The notes beneath the pieces were generated by a model. The model did not search any database. It was not told the origin of the DNA and saw only the letters and a list, made by a program, of their open reading frames with translations. A stretch of 61,006 bases of DNA from Ignavibacteriota bacterium. GTDB taxonomy: Bacteria; Bacteroidota; Ignavibacteria; UBA10030; SZUA-254. Position 1 is the stretch's first letter. Every line of letters starts with the position of its first letter. Made by a program: the position numbers and the translations under genes. Below, one piece after another: positions 42,617 through 51,505 of this stretch. The stretch is from positions 1-61,006 of the forward strand of contig JANYJZ010000038.1 of assembly GCA_025358305.1 (NCBI GenBank), in the 5' to 3' direction.

Positions 42617-43030
42617 ATGAAGAGAAAAGAGTTCCTCTCCACTCTCGGGTTCACTGCCGCTGGTGTTATCTGCGCCCAGTGTCTTAGCGGTTGCTCGATG
42701 CCTACCGATTTTGCCGGTCCGACCAATGTCGATTTTACCCTCGACCTCACATCCGCCACGTACCACGCTCTGACAGTTCCCGGAGGTTCCATCTATAAGG
42801 GCGGCGTCGTCGTCGCTCATACGAACGGCGGGGCATATGTCGCGGTGAGCCAGGCGTGTACGCACGCCGGCGTCACGATCGATTTTGATGCCGCAGGCAA
42901 CCGGTTCCACTGCTCCAGCCATGGGTCGAATTTTGCGCTCGATGGTTCGGTCATCAACGGGCCGGCCGGCACTCCTCTCTCGAGATACAACACGAGTCTC
43001 AGTGGCACGTCGCTCCGGGTCTATTCCTAG
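42617..43030 (+). CDS. Exported Rieske [2Fe-2S] lipoprotein
   Basis: A 137-residue small Rieske protein. The N-terminus KRKEFLSTLG resembles a twin-arginine signal with Lys-Arg in place of Arg-Arg, followed by a hydrophobic stretch and a lipobox (CLSGCS). The cluster ligands are in CTHAGV and HCSSHGSNF, the standard CxH...CxxH. Such proteins carry electrons at about +100 to +300 mV in the periplasm. It begins the cassette with the four-helix membrane protein and YceI. The Tat route is inferred from the cofactor and the signal. Confidence 0.9.
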   Translation: MKRKEFLSTLGFTAAGVICAQCLSGCSMPTDFAGPTNVDFTLDLTSATYHALTVPGGSIYKGGVVVAHTNGGAYVAVSQACTHAGVTIDFDAAGNRFHCSSHGSNFALDGSVINGPAGTPLSRYNTSLSGTSLRVYS

Positions 43031-43167
43031 ATGCGGAACAACCTCGGTGTGCGATGCCGGTGCGTCTGCCGGATCCGGACGAGCTCGTTCCCCGGCCAGA
43101 GCATCCGATCACGGATCGGTCTCGGATATGGCCGATCTCCCTCAATGATACCGCAGAAAGGTCCGTT

Positions 43168-43836
43168 ATGAAGTCGGTTCTCCTTCTTGTCTCGCTCGTC
43201 GTCATGTTCTCCTTCACACTCCGCGCGCAGGTCGCGCACATCGATAGTACGGCGGCTGCACCCGGCCTCTCAGCGAACCCGGCGGATTCAGGCGCAACGC
43301 TCGATAAGCCCGTCGTGCGAAAACTCCTGCCGGACAATATGAGCCTCATGGAACGCACGATGTGGGGGGAATCGGGGGTGCTCAGGGGGATCGGGATCGC
43401 TTCCACGCTGACGCCGGAGGTACGCAAGAGCGAGCTTCAGCTCCGGAGAACGATGCTGACGCTCCATCAGATCAGCGGTTTCGTGACGCTCGGACTGATG
43501 GGGACGGCCGTGTACTACGGCCAACAGCTCATCAACGGCAAGAACACAAAGGACGCGCATAAGACCTTCGTTGCCGCAGCCATTGTTTCGTACGGCTGCA
43601 CCGCCGCATTGTCCATCTTCTCGCCTCCGCCCCTCATCCGCCGGGATGAAGCGAGTACGACGACACTTCATAAAACGCTCGCCTGGGTCCACTTTGCGGG
43701 AATGATCGTCACGCCGATCCTCGGATCGATGATCGGGCGGCACGCCGACTATTCGCAGCGCGCTCGAACACACCAAGTGGCCGCGTACATCACCACCGGC
43801 ACGCTTGCGCTCTCCATGATCGTCATGACCTTCTGA
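43168..43836 (+). CDS. Four-helix histidine-rich membrane protein
   Basis: A 222-residue protein. After a signal-like helix (1-20) and a periplasmic stretch come four hydrophobic helices, each opening with a His: LHQISG (His100), AHKTFV (His131), LHKTLAWVHFAG (His168, His175) and THQVAAY (His202). Such paired His in four helices are the usual axial ligands in cytochrome b561-type diheme proteins, though I cannot prove heme binding. The ATG at 43168 has AGAAAGG upstream. In E. coli a b561 protein (YceJ) is next to YceI, which is the case here too. Confidence 0.6.
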   Translation: MKSVLLLVSLVVMFSFTLRAQVAHIDSTAAAPGLSANPADSGATLDKPVVRKLLPDNMSLMERTMWGESGVLRGIGIASTLTPEVRKSELQLRRTMLTLHQISGFVTLGLMGTAVYYGQQLINGKNTKDAHKTFVAAAIVSYGCTAALSIFSPPPLIRRDEASTTTLHKTLAWVHFAGMIVTPILGSMIGRHADYSQRARTHQVAAYITTGTLALSMIVMTF

Positions 43837-43843
43837 GGCTGAC

Positions 43844-44401
43844 ATGCATAAAACACTTTTCCTCACGGTTCTCACTTTCGCCGCGCTCGTCTCATGGACG
43901 GCCGTCGACGCCCAAAACACCGTGTCGATCCCGCGGTGCGATAGTGCGAGCATCACGTACCGGATCGTCCACCCGCTTCATGTCGTCGAAGCGACGAGCA
44001 CGGAGCTCGCGTTCCGATTGACGGTCGATACGCTCAACCGGCAGATCAAGAACGTCTCCGCCATCGTCGATGTCATGACGTTCAACAGCGGTAATTCGAA
44101 CAGGGATTCTCATGCCATGGAGGTGATCGACGCGCTGACCTATCCGGACGTCCGGTTCAGCTCGACGGAGATCATCCAGCATCATGACACGCTCTCGGTG
44201 AGCGGTCCCCTGGCATTTCACGGCGTGACAAAGCCCGTCGTGATCAATGCGATCGGTCGCTGGGACGGGATGAAACTCGCCGTCGAGGGGACGTTCGTGC
44301 TTTCCCTCACCGACTTCAAGATCGAACGTCCTTCGATGCTCATGATGCCGGTGGAGGATACGCTTCGTTTCGCTTTCCACACGGCATTCCACGTGAAATA
44401 G
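43844..44401 (+). CDS. YceI-family periplasmic lipid/quinone-binding protein
   Basis: A 185-residue protein of the YceI family with a signal peptide (1-23). The lipocalin-like beta-barrel is recognised by VEATSTELAFRLTVD, the conserved ..FNSGNSNRDSHAMEVIDA (NRD/S-HM-type segment), YPDVRFSSTEI and GPLAFHGVTKPVVINA, and ends with LTDFKIERPSMLMM. The family binds isoprenoid quinones or polyprenyl lipids. It starts seven bases after the stop of the four-helix protein, so the two are co-expressed. Confidence 0.9.
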   Translation: MHKTLFLTVLTFAALVSWTAVDAQNTVSIPRCDSASITYRIVHPLHVVEATSTELAFRLTVDTLNRQIKNVSAIVDVMTFNSGNSNRDSHAMEVIDALTYPDVRFSSTEIIQHHDTLSVSGPLAFHGVTKPVVINAIGRWDGMKLAVEGTFVLSLTDFKIERPSMLMMPVEDTLRFAFHTAFHVK

Positions 44402-44404
44402 GCG

Positions 44405-45217
44405 ATGAGACGCGTTCTCATACTCTCGATCCTGTGTGCGGCGTCCGCGTGCCGCCTCACGGCGGCGTGGCAGGATCGGAGCGGTGCGCTTGATACTTCC
44501 TCCAATTCTTCCTACCTTCATCCCATGACGACAGAGCTCAAACCACCCTACATCCGGAAGGCCGGCGTCCGCGGCAAGATCACGATCTGGATCGTGGATG
44601 GCACATATGTCCGGACGCATCTTGATGAAGAATTCACCAATTACGGACAGGGTCTCGTCTTCGACTGCATACCGAAGAACGAGTTCTGGCTCGACAAGGA
44701 GGCGAAGGAGGACGAACAGAAATTCTTCGTCGATCATCTCCTGGTGGAGCACCGGCTCATGCTGAAGGGGATGGCGTACGACGACGCGCTCGAGGCGGCC
44801 GACCGCGCCGAGATGGCGGAGCGCAAACGGTCCGGCGACATCGAAAAACTCACTGGACGCGGCGGCCTCCCTGACCCGGCGAAAGTGCACGTGACGCTCT
44901 GGAAAATGCTAACCTCCGGTGTCTCCGTCTGGATCGTCGACGGCAGGCTCGTCCGAAGCGTGTTCGACGATGACTTCACCGAGGGCGGACATGACCACGT
45001 CTACGAGTTCGTCCCGCAGAAGGAGGTCTGGATCGACAACGACCTCGAGGAGGCGGAACGGCCGTATGTCCTCTTCCACGAGCTCCACGAACGAAATCTT
45101 ATGGCGAAGGGCTGGACCTACGATAAGGCCCACGAAGATTCCAGCAGGCTCGAATATCACTACCGCCACACCCCGAACGAGCTCCATGATGCCCTGGTGA
45201 GCGAAGGCTGGGAGTAA
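44405..45217 (+). CDS. Duplicated HELHE-domain protein, putative metal enzyme
   Basis: A 270-residue protein made of two homologous halves. Repeat 1 (residues 59-140) has IWIVDGTYVRTHLDEEFTN, FWLDKE, then DHLLVEHRLMLKGMAYDDA. Repeat 2 (173-253) has VWIVDGRLVRSVFDDDFTE, VWIDND, then FHELHERNLMAKGWTYDKAH. Only repeat 2 keeps His225-Glu226-x-His228-Glu229 plus His243; repeat 1 keeps His111 and Glu115. Similar single-domain proteins occur in phages and bacteria, function unknown. ATG 44405 gives a signal-like start (LILSILCAASAC); ATG 44525, directly before the first repeat, is the alternative. Metal binding is inferred. Confidence 0.65.
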   Translation: MRRVLILSILCAASACRLTAAWQDRSGALDTSSNSSYLHPMTTELKPPYIRKAGVRGKITIWIVDGTYVRTHLDEEFTNYGQGLVFDCIPKNEFWLDKEAKEDEQKFFVDHLLVEHRLMLKGMAYDDALEAADRAEMAERKRSGDIEKLTGRGGLPDPAKVHVTLWKMLTSGVSVWIVDGRLVRSVFDDDFTEGGHDHVYEFVPQKEVWIDNDLEEAERPYVLFHELHERNLMAKGWTYDKAHEDSSRLEYHYRHTPNELHDALVSEGWE

Positions 45218-45601
45218 CACTCCCGCCCCCTCCTTCCTTGCACGACCTCGCCGCTGAGCCCCGCTCTCCGCCGCCGAGAATCGTACGACCGCTCCTCCCC
45301 CCCGCCACCCCGCGCACCCGCCATTGACCCCTCTTCGTCTGCATCCTTGAACCACCTCTTCCCACATGCGAGTACTGATCCCGCCCGATCCATGCACCAA
45401 ACGTGGGTCCCAATGCTGCCTACGCTGTGACATGTATGGGACACGTATATGACATACCACTGAATTATCACTCCTTTGGAGCATTTTCACTTGTGGTACG
45501 GATGTTGCGCTAGTAAGAGCCGACCACCGCTGAACATCGAACAAGACGCGCTCGACGCCGTCAGCAGTCCACATCACGTATCACTACTATCGAGGTTCGA
45601 G
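45218..45601. other. Intergenic region, C-rich tract, no gene
   Basis: The gap before the giant surface protein gene. Its first 150 bases are strongly pyrimidine-rich on the plus strand, followed by ordinary sequence. An 11-base imperfect repeat lies near 45429-45461. The frame continues upstream of the start used here but without an ATG and without protein-like sequence. Confidence 0.5.
45429..45461 (+). repeat. 11-bp imperfect repeat, helically phased
   Basis: GACATGTATGG, GACACGTATAT and GACATACCACT stand in a row with a period of 11 bases, near one helical turn, about 140 bases upstream of the surface protein start. This looks like a short array of binding sites on one DNA face. Whether it is functional is unknown. 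Confidence 0.4.
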
Positions 45602-48600
45602 TTGAAATCGTACCGATCCCTTCTTCTGTTTGCATGTCTTCTCCTTCTCATCGTTGCCACGGGTGCGCACGGCGCAACGAAGACGACCTCGCAATCGGGC
45701 AACTGGAGCGTCGCCAGCACGTGGGGCGGGAATCCGGCGCCCGGACCGGGCGACGACGTGATCATCAACGGCGATTTTACCGTCACGCTCGACGTGGCGA
45801 ACGGGTCCAGCCTCAGCATCCAGCTCGGGGGCTCGACGCTCGGCACGGGAGGGGGAACGCTCCTCTTTTCGGGCGGGTCACAGCTTACGGTCTCCGGAGC
45901 GGTGACGATCGGCGTAACGAACAATACGCCCGGAAGCCTCAACATGACCGCGGGCGGCACGCTCGTCTGCCAGGGGTTCCTTCTGAATCGGCTCGGCACC
46001 TGGACGCAAGGGACCGGCACGGTCGTCTTGACCGCGACGAATACGATCCCGAGCGACAATAACATCAATTTCAATAATTTGACGCTGAGCGGCGGGACGA
46101 CGACCCTCTCGAGGAACATCACGATCGCCGGAAACCTCATCATCGGCCTCGGCGCGACTCTCAATGGGGGCGCAAATATCCTTACCCTGAGCGGCAATTG
46201 GACGAACGACGGCACGTTCACCGGCAGCACCGGGACGGTGACCTTCGCGCGCAATGGCAACCAGTCGGTCACGGGGAGCGGTGCGAACAACTTCAACCTC
46301 ATCCGTGTGAACATGGGCGCCGCGATCGCCAACACAGTTGAGGTCACAGCGGCGAACTTCAATGCTCCGGACGGGTTTTTGACGCTGACGAACGGCACCT
46401 TCAAAGTGTCCGGCTCATTCACCTTTGCGAACTCGTTCATCGTCGGTCCGATCTACAACATTCAGCCGACCTCCGGGCTTTGGATCAACAACCCGAACGT
46501 GACGGTGACCCCCCAGGCGGGCGGGGTATCGGTCAGAGGCCTTTTCCGACTGTCGGCCGGCACGTTCAACGTGGGAACCTCGGTGGACAATTCCCTCGAA
46601 TACATCGCCGGATCATCCATCATCATCGATGGCGGCGTGCTCAATATCGCCGGCCGGTTGAGCCGCAATGCTCCTTCGGGCACGACTTCGTATACGCAAA
46701 GCGGCGGGACGGTGACGGTCGCCATCCAGGGCTCCACGAGCGTCACCTTCGGCGCATTCGACCTCGGGGTGGCGGGATCGTCCTGCACGATCTCCGGCGG
46801 GACTATTGTCGTGCGAAATGCGACGAGCAACACGGCCGATTTCGTCGATCTCGCCGGCACGGCAAGCATCACGGGAGGGACGCTTCAGATCGGAGATGGA
46901 TTGAGCCAGGACGCTCAGGTCATCCGCATCCAGAGCGCGCGGCCCGTTGGAAATCTCCTCGTATCGAACGCGACCTCGTCCCCGACGAAGCCGACGGCCG
47001 CGCTCGTGTCGTCTGGCCTGAACGTCGTCGGCGGTGTCACGATCCAGTCGGGTACGACATTCAATGCGAACGGACTAACGGTCGCACTCGGCGGGGACTG
47101 GACCGACAACGGCACATTTACCGCCGGCGGGAACAGCGTGACGTTCAACGGTTCAGGGGCGCAGGCGTTAACGAAGCCGGGCGGCGAGTTCTTCGCGTCG
47201 CTCATCGTCAATAAGGCAGGGGGGTCACTCCTCCTCAATAGTTCCGCCTCTGTCGACAACACCTTCGCGCTGTCGTTGGGGACCATCGACGTCGGGGCCA
47301 GCACACTGACCCTCAATAGTACGGTCGCAGGTGGTGGGATCTTGACAAGCGGAGCTGCTGGGACCGTCGCCTACGGTCAGGTGAGTCCGGGCCAAGGTGT
47401 CCTCCCGGGAACATACGGCAATCTTGCCCTGAGTAATTTTGACAAGGTTTTTTCCTCGTCGGGAACGATCGGGATCGCCGGAACGTTCACGCCAGGCTCC
47501 GCGACGGGGCACACGACCACCGGGAGCACGATCGATTTCAACGGCACATCACAGAGTATCCCGGCCTTCCCCTACTTCAACCTCACACTGAGTGGGACCG
47601 GCACGAAAAGCGCAATCGGAGCTGTCGATGTCGCGGGATCGTTAACGAACGGGGCGGGGGTCGTCTTTACCGGGGTGACCTCGCTGAGCCTCCATGGCGC
47701 GGCCCACACGAATGGAGGAACGCTTAACGCAGGATCGGTCGACGTCGGCAGCGGAGCCGCCTTGACCAATAACGGCGCGATGACCGCCGGAACCCTTCTC
47801 GGAGGTCTCGGCACTCTCGCGCAGGGTAGTAGCGGCACACTCAGCATCGCCGGATCGATCTCGATCAGCACGTTGAATGCCTCGGCAATAGGCAACACGG
47901 TGATCTATACGGGAGCAGGCCAGAGCGTCCAACCGGTGATCTACCATCATCTCACGCTCGCTGGGTCCGGCACGCCGATACTGGCGGGAGTGAGCGACGT
48001 TCATGGCAATCTTTCCCTTTCCGGCAGCGTGACACCTTCCGCGGCGACAGGGATGACGATCGGGGGAAACTGCACCATTGGTCTTGGGACAACTCTTAAC
48101 GCCGTATCGTTCGCGCTCGTCGTCAAGGGAAATTGGGTCAACACGGGAACATTTAATGCGGGGACGGGAAGCGTGACGCTCGGGGGAACGGTCGCGCAAA
48201 CGGTGGTCGGCTCGACCTTTCACGATCTTACCGTCAACAACACTGCGGGCGTCGCGATGGCGGGGGACAATGGGATCTCGAACAGTCTCACGCTTGCGAA
48301 CGGCGTGTTTTCGATCGGGGCCCACGTGCTGACACTCAATGGGACGATGACCGTCGCCTCCGGGACACTCGTCGGCGGCTCGAGCTCGGATCTTGTCGTC
48401 GGGGGCGCCGGACCGACGATGACGCTTCCCGGGCTGACCCTCAACAATTTCACGCTGAACCGCGCCTCCGGCGATTCTCTCTCGGGCGACGTCACGGTAC
48501 TGGGCACGCTCGCCGCGACGAACGGTACACTGAACACCGGGACGCATACGGTCGTCCTGGGTGCGGCTGGGACGCTCGCGGAGGTCTCGGGGAAACCCCT

Positions 48601-51064
48601 CATCGGCACCATCAGCACGACCCGAACGATCGCGGCGACGTCGGGGACGATCTCCTTCGGCAATATCGGCGCTGAGGTCACACTGCACGGCGTCGCGCTC
48701 GGCGCGACGACGATCGTCCGCAGGACGGGATCCTCCTCTGCAGGCTCCGGGCACGCGTCCATCGGCCGTTCGTTCGACATCGCTCCCGCGACGAACACCG
48801 GACTGAATGCGGGATTCGTGTTCCATTACGATCCGCTGGAACTTGCCGGCCAGAACGCCGCCATGTTGGAGCTCTACCGATCGAAGGACAACGGCGCGAC
48901 GTGGACGAATCTCGGGGGAACCGCCGATACGGCCTCCCGAACGATCAGCCTATCGGGCATCAGCGACTTTTCTCGGTGGACCGCTGCCGATACGGCGGAC
49001 CGGATCGGCAGTACGCCCGTCCCGACGACGGCAAGTATCGCGCCTGCGTCGAAGAACATCGGCGAATCAGGGTTCACGCTCGTCGTGGACGGCACGAATT
49101 TCGTGGAAGGGAAGTCGGCCGTCCGCTTCAACGGCGTCACCAAGCCGACGTCGTACGTCAGCGAAGTGCAGCTCACGGCGTCCGTTCCGGCGAGCGATCT
49201 TTTGAGCGTCGCGAGCATGCCGGTGACGGTGTTCAACTCAGGTGGAGGCGGCCTTTCGAATGCGCAGACCTTCGCCGTGCTTCCGCTTCCCCCGAAGAGC
49301 GTCCGTGTGGAATCGGCGTCGGACGGGTCCGGGTCGCCCGTCCCGGTCCAAGCGCTCGCTTCGGGATCGTCGATCACGGTTTATGCGATCGCGCGGGACT
49401 CCCTGAACAATTTTGTCTTCAACGCGGCGTCAACCTGGGCTTTGCAGAACCTCTCCGGCGGCGTCGTCACGGGCGATCTCGTGCCCTCGCCCGACGGCAA
49501 GAGCGCGATCTTCACCGCCCACGCGACCGGTAGCGCCGCCATAGCGGCCACTTCGGGTCTCCTGACGGCGATTCCTTCGGGGATCATCACCGTAACGCAC
49601 GGCATCGCGGCGGTTGTGCGGGTCGAGACCGCGTCGAACGGTTCCGGCACGATCGTGCCGTCCCAGTCGGTGGCGTCCGGGAACAACGTGACCGTCTACG
49701 CCATCGTGAGGGACGCGTCGAACAATTTCGTGGCAAATGATTCGTCGACGTGGTCGCTCCTCGACGCCTCGGGCGGCATCGCACTCGGCGACCTGGTGCC
49801 GGCGACCGACGGCCGGAGCGCGCTCTTCACGGGTCACCTGATCGGGGCGGCGAAGATCTTCGCGTCGTCGGGAGTTCTGCCGTCGACGCCGACGGGGATT
49901 CTCACCGTCACGCCGGGCGCGGCTGCGCTCGTCGTCGTTGAGACGGCCGGGAATGGATCGGGAACTGCCGTCGGTCCGCAATCGTTGGCTTCCGGATCAT
50001 CGATGACCGTCTTTGCGGTGACGAGAGACGCGTCGGGAAATTTCGTTGCGAACGTGGCGGCAGATCTCTGGTCCCTCCAGAATACGACCGGCGGAGTGAT
50101 CGCGACCGATCTTGTGCCGTCGCTGGACGGCAAAAAGGCGGTCTTCACGGGGCACGGTTTCGGGAGCGCGAAGATCCGCGCAACATCGGGCACCCTGGCC
50201 AGTACGAGCACGGGAACGCTCACCGTCGTCCTCGGCTCTGTGTCGCTCCACATTCCGATCTCCGCGGGGTGGAACCTTGTTTCGAATCCAGTGCTTGACC
50301 CGATTCCGGGAGACTCAGTCCTGCAGCTCTACCCCGCATCGGTGAACGCGTATGCGTTCTCATTCAACGCCGCCTACGTGCAGACCTTCACGCTGGTGAA
50401 CGGGAAGGGATACTGGGCGAAATTCGGTGGAAGCGCCACAGAGACGATCAACGGGAGCAGCCTGTACGTCGACACGATCGCGGTCACTGCCGGTTGGAAC
50501 CTCATTGGGTCGATCTCCGCGCCGCTCCCGGTCGCCGCGATCACGAGCATCCCCGCAGGCATCGTCACGAACAACTTCTTCGGCTATGCCGCAGGCTACA
50601 GCGTGGCGGATACCCTTCTTCCCGGGCAAGGGTATTGGGTGAAGGTGGCACAGTCTGGCTCGCTCGTCTGTTCGGCGTATCCTGCGGCCTCGCCCGCCAA
50701 TGCGATCAGGATCGTCCCGACATCGGAAGCGCCCCCGCCGCCGCCCGAAGCGGCCCTCGCGGGCCCGGCGCCAATACCGTCCACGCATGTCCTTGAGCCA
50801 AATTATCCCAACCCATTCAATCCGAGCACGACCATTCGGTTCGGCTTGCCGACGCGCAGCCGGGTGAGGCTCGAGATCTACAGCACGGTGGGGCAGCGCG
50901 TCGCCGTACTCCTCGATGAGGACCTCGAGGCCGGGTTTCATGAAGCATCCTGGAACGCTTCGGACGTCGCTTCCGGACTCTACATCTACCGGATACAGGC
51001 CGTCGATCCCGCCGCCCCGACGAACAGTTTTGTGGAAGTAAGAAAGATGCTGCTCGTCCGCTAG
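45602..51064 (+). CDS. Giant T9SS surface protein with Ig-like repeats
   Basis: A 1820-residue exported protein. The start is TTG 45602, with GAGG six bases upstream and a clean signal peptide after it; no ATG is available. Residues about 25-1120 are a long run of irregular Gly/Thr/Asn-rich beta units (TNxGTxxxGTGSVTxxG), like a beta-helix or adhesin stalk. A beta-sandwich (NIGESGFTLVVDGTNFVEGK, IPT/TIG-like) precedes three Ig-like repeats of 105 residues, then two GWNL(V/I)-type beta domains and a T9SS sorting domain (NYPNPFNPSTTIRF). It is probably an adhesin or sheath protein on the cell surface. It is the largest gene here. Confidence 0.9.
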   Translation: MKSYRSLLLFACLLLLIVATGAHGATKTTSQSGNWSVASTWGGNPAPGPGDDVIINGDFTVTLDVANGSSLSIQLGGSTLGTGGGTLLFSGGSQLTVSGAVTIGVTNNTPGSLNMTAGGTLVCQGFLLNRLGTWTQGTGTVVLTATNTIPSDNNINFNNLTLSGGTTTLSRNITIAGNLIIGLGATLNGGANILTLSGNWTNDGTFTGSTGTVTFARNGNQSVTGSGANNFNLIRVNMGAAIANTVEVTAANFNAPDGFLTLTNGTFKVSGSFTFANSFIVGPIYNIQPTSGLWINNPNVTVTPQAGGVSVRGLFRLSAGTFNVGTSVDNSLEYIAGSSIIIDGGVLNIAGRLSRNAPSGTTSYTQSGGTVTVAIQGSTSVTFGAFDLGVAGSSCTISGGTIVVRNATSNTADFVDLAGTASITGGTLQIGDGLSQDAQVIRIQSARPVGNLLVSNATSSPTKPTAALVSSGLNVVGGVTIQSGTTFNANGLTVALGGDWTDNGTFTAGGNSVTFNGSGAQALTKPGGEFFASLIVNKAGGSLLLNSSASVDNTFALSLGTIDVGASTLTLNSTVAGGGILTSGAAGTVAYGQVSPGQGVLPGTYGNLALSNFDKVFSSSGTIGIAGTFTPGSATGHTTTGSTIDFNGTSQSIPAFPYFNLTLSGTGTKSAIGAVDVAGSLTNGAGVVFTGVTSLSLHGAAHTNGGTLNAGSVDVGSGAALTNNGAMTAGTLLGGLGTLAQGSSGTLSIAGSISISTLNASAIGNTVIYTGAGQSVQPVIYHHLTLAGSGTPILAGVSDVHGNLSLSGSVTPSAATGMTIGGNCTIGLGTTLNAVSFALVVKGNWVNTGTFNAGTGSVTLGGTVAQTVVGSTFHDLTVNNTAGVAMAGDNGISNSLTLANGVFSIGAHVLTLNGTMTVASGTLVGGSSSDLVVGGAGPTMTLPGLTLNNFTLNRASGDSLSGDVTVLGTLAATNGTLNTGTHTVVLGAAGTLAEVSGKPLIGTISTTRTIAATSGTISFGNIGAEVTLHGVALGATTIVRRTGSSSAGSGHASIGRSFDIAPATNTGLNAGFVFHYDPLELAGQNAAMLELYRSKDNGATWTNLGGTADTASRTISLSGISDFSRWTAADTADRIGSTPVPTTASIAPASKNIGESGFTLVVDGTNFVEGKSAVRFNGVTKPTSYVSEVQLTASVPASDLLSVASMPVTVFNSGGGGLSNAQTFAVLPLPPKSVRVESASDGSGSPVPVQALASGSSITVYAIARDSLNNFVFNAASTWALQNLSGGVVTGDLVPSPDGKSAIFTAHATGSAAIAATSGLLTAIPSGIITVTHGIAAVVRVETASNGSGTIVPSQSVASGNNVTVYAIVRDASNNFVANDSSTWSLLDASGGIALGDLVPATDGRSALFTGHLIGAAKIFASSGVLPSTPTGILTVTPGAAALVVVETAGNGSGTAVGPQSLASGSSMTVFAVTRDASGNFVANVAADLWSLQNTTGGVIATDLVPSLDGKKAVFTGHGFGSAKIRATSGTLASTSTGTLTVVLGSVSLHIPISAGWNLVSNPVLDPIPGDSVLQLYPASVNAYAFSFNAAYVQTFTLVNGKGYWAKFGGSATETINGSSLYVDTIAVTAGWNLIGSISAPLPVAAITSIPAGIVTNNFFGYAAGYSVADTLLPGQGYWVKVAQSGSLVCSAYPAASPANAIRIVPTSEAPPPPPEAALAGPAPIPSTHVLEPNYPNPFNPSTTIRFGLPTRSRVRLEIYSTVGQRVAVLLDEDLEAGFHEASWNASDVASGLYIYRIQAVDPAAPTNSFVEVRKMLLVR
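49289..50233 (+). repeat. Three 315-nt Ig-like coding repeats
   Basis: Units 49289-49603, 49604-49918 and 49919-50233 each encode 105 residues with the same line: V-E-T/S-A-x-G/D-G-S-G, then ASGxxxTVxAxxRDxxxNFV, then GDLVPxxDGxxAxFTxH. The period is exactly 315 bases in both steps, so no codons have been gained or lost since duplication, though the DNA has diverged. Confidence 0.9.
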
Positions 51065-51505
51065 GGGGTACGTTGGTCTTCGTCCGATGAGATGTCTCGG
51101 GAGAGACGAGGATCTGCGACCGGCACTGAAGGTAGCCTGGACTGGAGATCTGAGACTCAAACGTCCGCATTCAAAGCGGCCAATACCCTCGAAAGGGGAA
51201 TATCTTCGCGGCGACTGGCGCGGGAGGTGTTCCCCTTGGTCGTTCCCGGCCGTGTCTCTCTCCGAACCGGCCTCGCGCTGCTTTGACTTTTGCCGCCAAT
51301 CTCAGTACGTTGTTCCTACCACATTCTCACAATCGTCGATCTGCCCCTCAATATGCGCCGTTTCGTCACGAAGCCGCAGCGACCGGTCTACGGAGGAAAC
51401 CCGGGAGTCCCAACACGTCAACCATTTGAGCGTTTCGACGGTCTAAATCTGCAGGCCCCTGATCTCGTTGCTTCACCCTGATGTCTTTGGAATGAGGAAC
51501 CACCC
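51065..51505. other. Intergenic region, no gene seen
   Basis: The gap between the surface protein and the efflux operon, both plus strand. A small inverted repeat (GTCTC GGGA GAGAC near 51095) could be a weak terminator. Otherwise I see no coding or structural element; the promoter of the efflux operon must lie here. Confidence 0.5.

Noticed and set aside
45574-48826. Minus-strand frames within the giant surface gene
   Set aside because: They are Arg- or Val/Pro-rich mirrors of the Gly/Thr-rich repeats.
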